Assembly: GCF_030056705.1 (NCBI RefSeq)
Contig: NZ_JASHIC010000007.1
Span: forward strand, 1 to 64,000
Direction: 5' to 3'
DNA: 64,000 nucleotides
Source: Flectobacillus longus
GTDB taxonomy: Bacteria > Bacteroidota > Bacteroidia > Cytophagales > Spirosomataceae
Shown: in pieces, positions 18,434 through 27,236 of the stretch
How positions within the stretch are numbered: the first letter of the stretch is position 1
Layout: every line of letters begins with the position of its first letter
Made by a program: the position numbers and the translations under genes
Notes under the pieces: generated by a model
Told to the model about the DNA's origin: nothing
Seen by the model: the letters and a program-made list of their open reading frames with translations, nothing else
Database searches by the model: none

Positions 18434-19459
18434 TTGTACGCCTTTAAAGATAATCCCTCTTATTTAAATGTGCGTTTTTCAAGTAATTACAAAAAGGTAT
18501 TCCAAAGCCTGATTTCGACCGAACTACCAAGTATATCTGTAGTTATCTGTACTAGAAATAGAACATCCGCCCTCAAAGAATGCCTTTCAAGGCTATTCCT
18601 TTCTACTGAACAAAACTTTGAGATCGTAGTAGTGGATAATGCCCCTTCTGATAATGGCACCGCAGAATTAATTAAAAAAGAATTCCCTTCTGTAAATTAT
18701 GTTTTGGAACCACGTAAAGGTTTGGATATTGCACGCAATACAGGAGCTATGACCGCAACAGGGGAAATTCTTGCATATACTGACGATGATGTGATTGTTA
18801 CTCCAGAATGGGTTTCTCAAATTAGACGAAGCTTTGCCGACCCACAAACCATGTCAGTAACGGGGTTAGTAATACCCTATCAATTACAAACAGAAGCTCA
18901 ATGTTTTTTTGAAAGGTTTTGGGGGTTCAACAAAGGACATCAGCCTCTCGTTTTTGATAAAGACTATTTTGAAAAACACCTCTCAGTTGGCGTTCCTGCT
19001 TGGGATGTAGGCGCAGGAGCGAACATGGCTTTTAGAAAAACTGTATTTGAAAAAGTAGGTTATTTTGATGAAAGATTAGATGTTGGAGCTTCTGGATGCA
19101 GTGGTGACTCTGAGTATTGGTATCGCATTATGGCTGAAGGGTACACCTGTAGATACTTTCCACATATCTACGTTTACCATCAACATCGTGAGTCTTGGGA
19201 AGACCTAAAGAAACAAATATATGCTTACATGCGAGGAAATGTAAGTTCGGTATTGGTGCAATATCAAAAATACGGTCATAAAGGAGAACTTTACAGACTC
19301 AGCAGAAGCTTACCTATTTACTATCTCAAACGTATAAAATATGCAATTTTACATCCAAAATCTAAGCATAATAAATTCATTTTTGAAGAAATAAAGGGTT
19401 GCTTTTCTGGTTGGAGATTTTACCTTAAACATAAAAATTCACACTGCTACCCACTATAG
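18434..19459 (+). CDS. glycosyltransferase family 2, catalytic part of the interrupted gene
   Basis: This frame opens at a TTG only 16 bases after the TAA at 18416 and in the same phase. It contains a complete GT-A catalytic domain: ISVVICTRNRTSALKECL (about 34-51), DNAPSDNGT, the DxD-type metal motif TDDDV and a late GDSEYWYR acceptor/base region, then a basic C-terminal tail. The enzyme would add a sugar to a surface polysaccharide from a nucleotide-sugar. Whether it is made depends on restart after, or correction of, the upstream stop; the TTG has no visible ribosome-binding site. Confidence 0.8.
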   Translation: MYAFKDNPSYLNVRFSSNYKKVFQSLISTELPSISVVICTRNRTSALKECLSRLFLSTEQNFEIVVVDNAPSDNGTAELIKKEFPSVNYVLEPRKGLDIARNTGAMTATGEILAYTDDDVIVTPEWVSQIRRSFADPQTMSVTGLVIPYQLQTEAQCFFERFWGFNKGHQPLVFDKDYFEKHLSVGVPAWDVGAGANMAFRKTVFEKVGYFDERLDVGASGCSGDSEYWYRIMAEGYTCRYFPHIYVYHQHRESWEDLKKQIYAYMRGNVSSVLVQYQKYGHKGELYRLSRSLPIYYLKRIKYAILHPKSKHNKFIFEEIKGCFSGWRFYLKHKNSHCYPL

Positions 19460-19578
19460 TAAACACCCTGTTTAGAATTATCCCAACTCTTCTTGCTAGC
19501 TAGACAATCGTATAAATATCGGCAACTCCTAGTTGCCCTGTTTCCTTATTGCTTAAAATCAACATATTACTTCATACT

Positions 19579-20571
19579 ATGTCTCTTTCCAATCCAAGAA
19601 CTCCTGATAAACCTCCAAAAATCGAGGCACTCCGTGACCCCGTTAGGCCACTGATATCGGTCATGATACCAGCTTTTAACTGTTTTGCTTATGTCGAACA
19701 AACATTAACGAGTGTATTAAATCAAATCGAAGATTTCTCCATTTTTCAAATTGAGATTATCGACGACCATAGCACAGATGGAGATTTAAGCAGCATTACA
19801 GAAAAATATAGCCATTTGAATATCGGCTACTTTCGGCAAGAAAAAAATGTAGGTAGCTTAAGAAACTTTGAGACCTGTATCAATCGAGCCAAAGGTCATT
19901 GGATTCATATATTGCACGGTGATGATATGGTAAAAGAGGGATTTTACCAAGAGATTTTTAATCTAATAAAGGCTTTCCCAAATGTAGGAGCAGTATTTAC
20001 GGATTATATCTACATGAATGAAAAAAATGAAGAATTATATGCCTTACCTGCCTTGCATCATGAATCAGGCATTCTTGATAATTGGTTTGAAAGAATCTCA
20101 AAAGGCCAGCGTGTACAGCCCCCAGCAATTGTTGTAAAACGTTCAGTATACGAAGAAATGGGGAGTTTCTTTGGAGTGCATTATGGCGAAGACTGGGAAA
20201 TGTGGGTGAGAATTGCCTCCAAATATGACTTTGCTTATACGCCCAAATACCTTGCTCTTTACAGATTGCATCAAAACAATATTTCAAGTCGCTCATTTTT
20301 ATCTAATGAAGATATCAAGAGTATAATTAAAGTTATTGATATTATTCAGCACTATTTGCCAAAAGAAAAAAGGAAGGAATTAAAACGAGAATCCTTGAAG
20401 AATTTCTCTCAATATTTTGCCAAAATTTCTGATAAAATTTATCACGACTATCAAAATCCTAGCGCTGCACACAAACACGCTTGGCAAAGTTTTTTAATGC
20501 ATCAAAATAAAGTTACACTAAAATACTTTATTAAAAATACCATAAAACGTCTGATTAGATATCGAATTTAG
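19579..20571 (+). CDS. glycosyltransferase family 2
   Basis: I start this at ATG 19579 (MSLSNPRTPDKPP, 330 residues), because the earlier in-frame TTG at 19549 lies just after a small hairpin (19531-19547). The GT-A fold is clear: ISVMIPAFNCFAYVEQTLTS, IEIIDDHSTDG, the DxD motif in ILHGDDM, and GEDWEMWVRIA near 208-218. The tail is helical and basic. It is the last gene of the polysaccharide export cluster and is followed by repeats, not by another gene of the pathway. Confidence 0.9.
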   Translation: MSLSNPRTPDKPPKIEALRDPVRPLISVMIPAFNCFAYVEQTLTSVLNQIEDFSIFQIEIIDDHSTDGDLSSITEKYSHLNIGYFRQEKNVGSLRNFETCINRAKGHWIHILHGDDMVKEGFYQEIFNLIKAFPNVGAVFTDYIYMNEKNEELYALPALHHESGILDNWFERISKGQRVQPPAIVVKRSVYEEMGSFFGVHYGEDWEMWVRIASKYDFAYTPKYLALYRLHQNNISSRSFLSNEDIKSIIKVIDIIQHYLPKEKRKELKRESLKNFSQYFAKISDKIYHDYQNPSAAHKHAWQSFLMHQNKVTLKYFIKNTIKRLIRYRI

Positions 20572-20607
20572 TTGTATAAGTTAGTAGGCAAAATAAAATT
20601 TAAGATT

Positions 20608-20724
20608 ATGCTTGGGGCTTTCAGGTAACAGCTTTCGGCGGTGGGTTTTGGGAAAAAGCATGGTTGTGGGTAATAAAAAACATTTTAACACTCTGTGCCT
20701 GTTGCCTAGTGCCTAAACACATAA
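20608..20724 (+). repeat. ~120-bp dispersed intergenic repeat, copy 2
   Basis: Same orientation as copy 1 at 9994-10115 and nearly identical, including ATGCTTGGGG at the start, GGTAATAAAA in the middle and CTAAACACATAA at the end. It lacks one TTGTGCC heptamer. It lies in a non-coding gap of 375 nt between the glycosyltransferase and the fucosidase. Confidence 0.85.
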
Positions 20725-20756
20725 AGCGTATTAAACAATAATTAACTATCCTTCCC

Positions 20757-20860
20757 AATTTAGTGATTGAAGGAATTAATAATTATGTTAAAATTTGTAT
20801 ACTAGCGGTAGAGAGGCAATGATTGCGTCTTGAGCTAAGTCAAATCTAGAATGGTAGCAT
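20757..20860. repeat. palindromic dispersed repeat, degenerate copy
   Basis: TTTAGTGATTGAAGG, then CTAGCGGTAGAGAGGCAATG and ATTGCGTCTT resemble the repeats at 45799-45890 and 51501-51623. The core GCAATGATTGC is preserved as a palindrome; the flanks are eroded. Confidence 0.5.
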
Positions 20861-20862
20861 CA

Positions 20863-20896
20863 AAAAGGGGGCGAAAAACAATTTTCACCCCCTTTT
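20863..20896. terminator. terminator after the GH29 gene of the first PUL
   Basis: AAAAGGGGG (20863-20871) pairs with CCCCCTTTT (20888-20896), and inside it GAAAA pairs with TTTTC around a 4-base loop. The A- and T-flanks make it work in both directions; it lies 50 nt after the fucosidase stop. Confidence 0.85.
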
Positions 20897-20946
20897 CTGG
20901 TATAACCTAAATCAATATTTTATGATGACTTACGTCTATCTAATTC

Positions 20947-22392
20947 TTATTTATTGGCTACTTTAAATACCCAAGCTGGTTGCGAAGCAACGGTAGTACG
21001 TACTTTTTCTGGAACAGCTACTTCAATCCCATTAGGTGTTACCTTATATTTCAAAGGTTTAGGCTCTCCAATCAAAGTAATTTGAGTTGCTTTGTCGGCC
21101 TTTTTCCAAGGTAAAACAATTGTTGCAGGAACAGTTTCTCCTTCTTTAGCCAAATAAGTCAAATATGTAGATTTGTCTTTTCCAGTAAATGCCCATTGTC
21201 CTTCACGGTATGGTGCTACAGGTTTGGTACCATAAATTGATTCGCCATTTACCGAAACCCATTTACCCATTTCTTCCATTCGTTGGTAGGCTTCGTTATG
21301 CCATTCACCATCAGGCCCAGGAGCTACATTCAACAATAAGTTACCATTTTTAGCTACAATATCAACCAACATGTGGATGATTTCACGAAGTGATTTGTAC
21401 TTATCGTTAGGCACATACGACCAGCTCGTACCCATAGTTGTACATGTTTCCCAAGGAATCGGCATATAATGGTCAGGAATTGACTGTTCTGGTGTTACAT
21501 AGTTTTCGAATTCACCTGTTACAGTACGATCAACTACCAAAAGACCCGGTTGATTCTTACGCCCCATCGCAGCAATCTTTGCCATGTCAATATCTTGGTC
21601 ATAAGGAATCGTTTTTTGCCAGCTAATATTTGGGTCAATAGTCGAGAATGGACGTACCCAACCACCATCTAACCAAAGAATATCCATTTTACCGTATTGC
21701 GTCATCAACTCCTCAATTTGGTTGTAGGTAAAGTCTTTAAACTCTTGCCATTTTTGAGGATATTTTTTAGGGTCATAGTTGACATTGCGGTCTTTTGGTG
21801 GAAAATAAGACCACCAATAGGAAGGCGTATTCCAGTCAGGTTTCGAGAAATAAGCCCCGACCATGAAGTCTTTTTTGCGAAAAGCATCAAATACTTCCTT
21901 GGCAATATTGCTACGTGGATTGCTAGAGAAAGGTGTTTTTGCGTCAGTCACTTTGTAGTTTGTATATTTTGAATCAAACATACAGAAGCCATCATGGTGC
22001 TTTGTGGTAAAAACTACATATTTCATCCCTGCTTTCTGAGCGGCGTCTGCCCACTTTTCAGGAGCAAATTTTACGGGATTAAAAGTAGTTTGAAGGTTTT
22101 CATAAGCTTTTTTGTACTCAAAATAATTCGCAGAAGACGCACCTCTACGCTCGCACCAACCCTCATCTTCAGGACATAACGACCAAGACTCTACGATACC
22201 CCATTCGCTGTAAGTACCCCAGTGCATCAACAAACCAAACTTGATGTCTTGCCAGTTATCTAATTTCTTTTTTACCAACTCATCCTTCGGCCATACATAC
22301 TTGCTATGGTCTTGTTCTGAGTGTTGTTGGGCATACGAATTACCCAACATCAAACTTGATAAGAGGCTGAGTAAGATTACTTTTTTCTTCAT
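20947..22392 (-). CDS. alpha-L-fucosidase (GH29)
   Basis: GH29 enzymes remove alpha-linked L-fucose with retention. The 481-residue protein has a Sec signal (MKKKVILLSLLSSLMLGNSYAQ), then DIKFGLLMHWGTYS (about 49-62), the TTKHHDGFCMFDS motif (129-141) and DILWLDGGW, in which Asp242 is the expected nucleophile. A small C-terminal beta domain follows. It begins 38 nt after the haloperoxidase-like gene on the same strand, so it appears to be the last gene of the susC-led operon and marks that locus as fucose-directed. Confidence 0.93.
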   Translation of the reverse strand: MKKKVILLSLLSSLMLGNSYAQQHSEQDHSKYVWPKDELVKKKLDNWQDIKFGLLMHWGTYSEWGIVESWSLCPEDEGWCERRGASSANYFEYKKAYENLQTTFNPVKFAPEKWADAAQKAGMKYVVFTTKHHDGFCMFDSKYTNYKVTDAKTPFSSNPRSNIAKEVFDAFRKKDFMVGAYFSKPDWNTPSYWWSYFPPKDRNVNYDPKKYPQKWQEFKDFTYNQIEELMTQYGKMDILWLDGGWVRPFSTIDPNISWQKTIPYDQDIDMAKIAAMGRKNQPGLLVVDRTVTGEFENYVTPEQSIPDHYMPIPWETCTTMGTSWSYVPNDKYKSLREIIHMLVDIVAKNGNLLLNVAPGPDGEWHNEAYQRMEEMGKWVSVNGESIYGTKPVAPYREGQWAFTGKDKSTYLTYLAKEGETVPATIVLPWKKADKATQITLIGEPKPLKYKVTPNGIEVAVPEKVRTTVASQPAWVFKVANK

Positions 22393-22430
22393 TGTTTTAA
22401 TTATTGAAAATTGACTGTAGGAAAATAATG

Positions 22431-23762
22431 CTAGTTAAAAAAAGGTTTTACCCCTTTTGCCTTAAGTTTATCGAGCATAAAATTGCCAAGGTTTCTTCCT
22501 TGTGATTGCCCATTTGTGATGGCATCCATATAATGTATTCCGCCGTAAAGTCTCGAAACTGCTGCTTCGTTGGCTGCTTGTCGAAACGAGGTAAAATCAC
22601 GTGGTTTTAAATCAAAGTAAATTTCTGAATCGTCGGTATAAGCAAAATTATCTCCTAAAAAGTAGGTTAACACTTCCGCCGATGCAGTAGAAATAACACT
22701 ATGTCCACTAGTATATTCTGGGAAAGGCGGTGTCTGTAACAATGGTTGCCAATGTATATCCCAAAAGCGATTAATAACTGTTTCGGGACGGATACGGTTG
22801 CTTCTGTATTTCTCATCCCAGCAACTAATAAAGGCATCCATCAGTGTGGTGGCTACCAGTGAATGTAAAACAATGGCCTTTTCAAATGGTAAATTAATTT
22901 TATTACATGCAATACTCGTAATGTTCATCCAGTGCCCCCCAGGACTCATTTTTTTAAAGCCAATCGACATGTGACCCGAGGTGTTCACAGCAAATGGATT
23001 ACAATCCCAAAATGCTGCAATCAAGCGCTGTTCGGCACTTAAACTTTTACCTACTTCATAAACTTCTTTTGCTAAACCATAAAACTCGCTTGATGGCTCA
23101 GCACTGTAGGCAACAGGCGGAACTGGTTTGAATTGAGCAGCGCTATCAATCACCATTGGTTTGATAGTTTTCCAATTTGGCTCCACAGCCTCCATATAAG
23201 CTGGAGGCGTTGGATACCAATAAGCATCCCCCTTTAAAGGGCGATAACGACGAAGTGTACTCAGTTTGAGGTAACCATCTGTTTTTGACCAAGCCACAAT
23301 TTGCGGTGAAATGGACTTAGCGTAGGCAACAGAAGCGGTAATTTCTTTGTCAGCGTAGCCATCTTTTTTCCATTTTTCAAGGAGCTTTTGCTGATCTGTC
23401 TCTAGCTGAAAACCAGAAGGTAACATTAACCTACCTGTTTCCAGAATACTGTATAAGGCTGCTAATTTTATGTTTGTATCAGTAGGTTTATCAAACTTTA
23501 GTGTCGGAAAACCTTTGATATATTCTTTTGGATTCAGTACTTCATTTTTTTCTGCTGATAATATACTTTGTGCACTCACAAGGGCATAAGTATAAAATCT
23601 TGATGCTGCAGGAGGGTTCACTACGTCATGAAGCATCACCATCGTCAACGAAAAAATGGTTGGTTGAATGTAACCTTCAATGGGGGATTTGAGCTTTGTT
23701 GCCCAAACGGCTTGACTGCCCGCAAGGTATATTAGCAAAAGTATTAATTGAATTCTTCTCAT
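22431..23762 (-). CDS. vanadium-dependent haloperoxidase / PAP2-fold protein
   Basis: The 443-residue exported protein (signal to about residue 21) carries the vanadate/phosphate pocket of the haloperoxidase-PAP2 superfamily: Lys318-x6-Arg325-Pro, Ser352-Gly353-His354 and Ser403-Arg404...His410. The last His is the predicted vanadate ligand. It could oxidise halides with peroxide or act as a phosphatase; the sequence does not decide. Its start overlaps the stop of the CRTAC1/VCBS gene (ATGA), so the two proteins are probably made together. SusC/D-CRTAC1-haloperoxidase sets recur in Cytophagales, but to my knowledge their role is unclear. Confidence 0.88.
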   Translation of the reverse strand: MRRIQLILLLIYLAGSQAVWATKLKSPIEGYIQPTIFSLTMVMLHDVVNPPAASRFYTYALVSAQSILSAEKNEVLNPKEYIKGFPTLKFDKPTDTNIKLAALYSILETGRLMLPSGFQLETDQQKLLEKWKKDGYADKEITASVAYAKSISPQIVAWSKTDGYLKLSTLRRYRPLKGDAYWYPTPPAYMEAVEPNWKTIKPMVIDSAAQFKPVPPVAYSAEPSSEFYGLAKEVYEVGKSLSAEQRLIAAFWDCNPFAVNTSGHMSIGFKKMSPGGHWMNITSIACNKINLPFEKAIVLHSLVATTLMDAFISCWDEKYRSNRIRPETVINRFWDIHWQPLLQTPPFPEYTSGHSVISTASAEVLTYFLGDNFAYTDDSEIYFDLKPRDFTSFRQAANEAAVSRLYGGIHYMDAITNGQSQGRNLGNFMLDKLKAKGVKPFFN

Positions 23763-26700
23763 TCTTTATAAAATTGTAAAGCCTGATTAAAGGCACCAAT
23801 AATAAGGTATATTTTTCCTGCTATCTCTAATTCGACTTGTGATTTTACGTCTCCTCGAACTGACAATCCTGATAAACTTTGAGGAACATACTCCAATGTA
23901 CCTTTCCCATTTCCTTTCAGTAAGCAACCATAATTTGCATCCATGCTTCCTAGTTTCAAGCGATTGTCGGTTTTGTTACCCAAAAGCAATACATCTTGAT
24001 TACCATCTTTATCAAAATCCTTTATGACGATTTGTGTTACTGGGGCAAATTGTGCTTGAATCGGTAAATCTACTTTTTTAAAGCTCCATGATTTAGACGT
24101 TTCTTTATTACTCAAAAAATAAGATGTTTTTACTTCATCTAAGGTTAGGTTTGATGCTTTGGCTAAATCCTCAGGAGAAAACACTTCTTGAATCGTTGCA
24201 TCTGCATAATTTTTGTAAGACGAAAACTTACGTCGCATCGGGAAAATTTGGTCATTTAGCTCGTCACGGCTCACGTAAGGATATGATTTTCCTTGTACAT
24301 AAAAGCAGAAGAATGGGTCAATAGAACCATTATCATCAAAATCTGCAAAATATAGCTCAGCAGGCTCTTGTTTGGTCGCTTTTATAACGGCATTTGTACC
24401 TTGATTCCCAACAATTATATCCTTGATACCATCACCATTTAGATCGGCTAAGGCTATTGAGTACCAAAATCCATTATCTGCAAGAGGAAAATAGTCTCGA
24501 CTCTTTTCGATAAATCCTGCATTTGTATTTATAAATACTTTGATAGACATCATCTCTCCTACCAAAATTAAATCTGGTCGTCCATCTTCATTGATATCAT
24601 GCCAAACCGCATCTGTAAGCATTCCTATCTTCGCAAAAGGAATATCTTTACTTGTGAAATTACCTTTTCCATCATTAACTAGTAAGTAAGTTGTAGGCGC
24701 TAGAGGATATTTACCAGGAATAACTCTACCTCCTACCAATAAATCAATATCTCCATCCAAATCAAAATCACAAGTTTTAACAAATGCCTTGCTACTAGCG
24801 CTTACGTCTGGTAAGTTTTGTTTCACAAAACCACCTTTACCATTATTTAGAAACAGTTCATCTTGTAAAGAAGAAGTTTGAGGCTCAAAAACTGAGTATC
24901 CACCTTTGGCAATATATAAATCTTGGAAACCATCCCTATTAGCGTCAAAAAAAGTAGCTGCGGAAATTGCCGAGTTACTTTCGTCACCGAACTCTAAATC
25001 AGACAGTGTTGTAAACTTTCCATCAGGCATTTGCATAAAAATCTTTCCATTTTGATTTTTATTTCCACTGACAAACAAATCTTCTAATTTATCATTATTG
25101 ACATCTGCTTTGGCCAAAACAGGTCCTACCGACGAGTACATAGAAAGCATCAAAGGTTGACGCTTGAAGTCATTTTCCAGATAGGCCTCATGACGATAAG
25201 GTATTAGCGCTTTACTTGGTTGAAAAGTTTCGGTTATATTACTAAAGATTTTTTCAGCAGGAGTCCCTGTTTTTTTCACTTTTAGTAATTGATTGGCAGG
25301 CACATTTTTTAGCCATTGTTCGGTACGGTCTGGCCATACAATTTTGATAGAGTCTATTTTTGTAGACGCCCCAACGCCAAAATGCAATCTCAATGATTCA
25401 CAAGACAAATATCCACGATAAGGATTTACCTCTTGATATTGTATTTGCTTGTTCGAATACAAATACACTTTCGTTCCTAAAACCGTTTTTGATACATTGT
25501 CATTGGCAAGTGAAACCTGTAAATAGTTCTGTGATTTGTTGTTGCTACTAAGGTTTTCATAAATACTTGCCTCCTCATTAATGTTATTGATGATTAATTC
25601 CAAATCACCATCATTATCTAAATCGGCATAAGCAGCGCCGCTTGAAACAGTAGACTCTGTAAGACCCCAAGCTATTTGTTTATTGCTAAAATTAAGATTT
25701 CCTTCATTTTTGAAAATATAGTTAGCAAGCTTGGTAGAAGGCATTGCCATGACTAAATCCATCAATTGTATAGGCTCACGATCCATAGCTTTCTTGATTT
25801 TATAGTCTCCCCAATATCTTAAAAAATCCTTATTGGTATAATCACGGAGATAACCATTACTAATAAAGATATCTTTGAGACCATCGTTATCAAAATCAAC
25901 AATTAGTGGACACCAACTCCAGTCAGTACTTGCAACTCCTGAAAGTCGTGCGATTTCACTAAAATTTGGATATCCACTTTTGTCATTTCCCAGGTTGAGT
26001 TGCAACATATTGTGCATATACTGCTTGTGCAAACCTTGCTGTTGCATTAACTCAAACGATTCATAATTTTCCTGCAACTGCAATAACTTCTGACGTCTAT
26101 TGTCTTCAGGAAGCATATCAAGCGAAAGTATATCGGGCAGAGCATCATTATTGAAATCGGCAATATCTACCCCCATAGAGAACTGGGCTAGATGACGAAA
26201 TGCACGAGGGGTTTGTTCCAAAAATGTTCCATTTCCCTTATTGAGATAAAGGTAATCAGGTTCGTTATAATCGTTAGTTACATAAATATCAGGTAAACCA
26301 TCGGTATTTACGTCGGCAATTGCAATACCCAGCCCGAAGGTTAAAGGGTATTGATGAATTCCTGCTTTGACAGAAACGTCGATAAAATGTCCATTTTGAT
26401 TTTCATAGAGTCTATTACCCGCCAAAGAATCCACCTCTGTGCGAAGGCGAGCCAATTCCATGTTATCATATTTTTTTACATTATGATTGAGCAGGAACAT
26501 ATCCAAATCTCCGTCTAAATCATAATCTAAAAAGGCAGCTTGCGTACTGTAACATGGGCTATCTAAGCCAAATTCTTTTGCTTTTTCAATAAACTTTACC
26601 GAACCATCCTTTTGTTTACCTTGGTTGATATAGAGTTGATTTTTACGTAATTCCTCAGAGACTTTTCCTGAATAACATATATAAATATCCAAAAATCCAT

Positions 26701-27085
26701 CACCATTGACATCAGCCATCGTAACACCTGTTTTCCAAGCGCCTTTTTTACCTTCAAGCCCTTCGGCTGCTACTTTGGTAATATCCTTAAATTTTAGTTT
26801 TCCTTGGTTGAGATATAATTTATTGGCTTTCATATTTGCCGTAAAAAATACATCATCCAAGCCATCATTGTTCAAATCGCCCACTGCTACACCACCACCA
26901 TTAAAGAAATACTCATACGCCATTACATTCAAATCCTCTGTTTCGTTAATGATATTTTTAAAATTAACACCAGAGTATTGAGCATCTACTTTTTTGAAGA
27001 GCGTATTTTGAGCAACAATTGATTTATTGCAAAAACAACAAATCGTTATTATCAATAAAGTTCGGGAAGCGAAAAGACGTGTCAT
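23759..27085 (-). CDS. VCBS/FG-GAP repeat protein with ASPIC/UnbV domain (CRTAC1 family)
   Basis: From ATG 27085 the protein has 1108 residues and a signal peptide (MTRLFASRTLLIITICCFC...). It has many FG-GAP/VCBS repeats with calcium-type loops such as DLNNDGLDD, DVNGDGFLD, DYDLDGDLD and DFNNDALPD, probably two beta-propellers. Between them, at about 545-600, is an ASPIC/UnbV segment (LHFGVGA, IKIVWPDRT). CRTAC1-like proteins are exported and probably bind surface ligands. It follows susD after a 151-nt gap with two hairpins and overlaps the haloperoxidase gene by 4 bases. Confidence 0.9.
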   Translation of the reverse strand: MTRLFASRTLLIITICCFCNKSIVAQNTLFKKVDAQYSGVNFKNIINETEDLNVMAYEYFFNGGGVAVGDLNNDGLDDVFFTANMKANKLYLNQGKLKFKDITKVAAEGLEGKKGAWKTGVTMADVNGDGFLDIYICYSGKVSEELRKNQLYINQGKQKDGSVKFIEKAKEFGLDSPCYSTQAAFLDYDLDGDLDMFLLNHNVKKYDNMELARLRTEVDSLAGNRLYENQNGHFIDVSVKAGIHQYPLTFGLGIAIADVNTDGLPDIYVTNDYNEPDYLYLNKGNGTFLEQTPRAFRHLAQFSMGVDIADFNNDALPDILSLDMLPEDNRRQKLLQLQENYESFELMQQQGLHKQYMHNMLQLNLGNDKSGYPNFSEIARLSGVASTDWSWCPLIVDFDNDGLKDIFISNGYLRDYTNKDFLRYWGDYKIKKAMDREPIQLMDLVMAMPSTKLANYIFKNEGNLNFSNKQIAWGLTESTVSSGAAYADLDNDGDLELIINNINEEASIYENLSSNNKSQNYLQVSLANDNVSKTVLGTKVYLYSNKQIQYQEVNPYRGYLSCESLRLHFGVGASTKIDSIKIVWPDRTEQWLKNVPANQLLKVKKTGTPAEKIFSNITETFQPSKALIPYRHEAYLENDFKRQPLMLSMYSSVGPVLAKADVNNDKLEDLFVSGNKNQNGKIFMQMPDGKFTTLSDLEFGDESNSAISAATFFDANRDGFQDLYIAKGGYSVFEPQTSSLQDELFLNNGKGGFVKQNLPDVSASSKAFVKTCDFDLDGDIDLLVGGRVIPGKYPLAPTTYLLVNDGKGNFTSKDIPFAKIGMLTDAVWHDINEDGRPDLILVGEMMSIKVFINTNAGFIEKSRDYFPLADNGFWYSIALADLNGDGIKDIIVGNQGTNAVIKATKQEPAELYFADFDDNGSIDPFFCFYVQGKSYPYVSRDELNDQIFPMRRKFSSYKNYADATIQEVFSPEDLAKASNLTLDEVKTSYFLSNKETSKSWSFKKVDLPIQAQFAPVTQIVIKDFDKDGNQDVLLLGNKTDNRLKLGSMDANYGCLLKGNGKGTLEYVPQSLSGLSVRGDVKSQVELEIAGKIYLIIGAFNQALQFYKE

Positions 27086-27112
27086 GGGTAAAATCGAATA
27101 GAGTAATATAAA

Positions 27113-27141
27113 AACTTCGACCAAAATATTTGGTCGAAGTT
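27113..27141 (-). terminator. terminator-like hairpin in the CRTAC1 leader
   Basis: Positions 27113-27125 pair perfectly with 27129-27141 (13 bp around ATA). On the reverse strand the hairpin is followed by TTTTTATA. It stands 28 nt before the CRTAC1 start, so it may stop part of the susCD transcript. Confidence 0.65.
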
Positions 27142-27200
27142 GTAAAAAAATACAATATTATACTAGCCTGTCAAGCAAGAATTAAGCATATCTTTAACAG

Positions 27201-27228
27201 AAAGAGCAAGGGAAGTCCTTGCTCTTTC
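27201..27228 (-). terminator. hairpin after susD
   Basis: AAAGAGCAAGG pairs with CCTTGCTCTTT around a 5-base loop, 9 nt after the susD stop on the reverse strand. The following T-run is broken (TTTCTGTT), so termination may be partial; the stem could also protect the susCD mRNA. Confidence 0.6.
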
Positions 27229-27236
27229 GTCAATAA

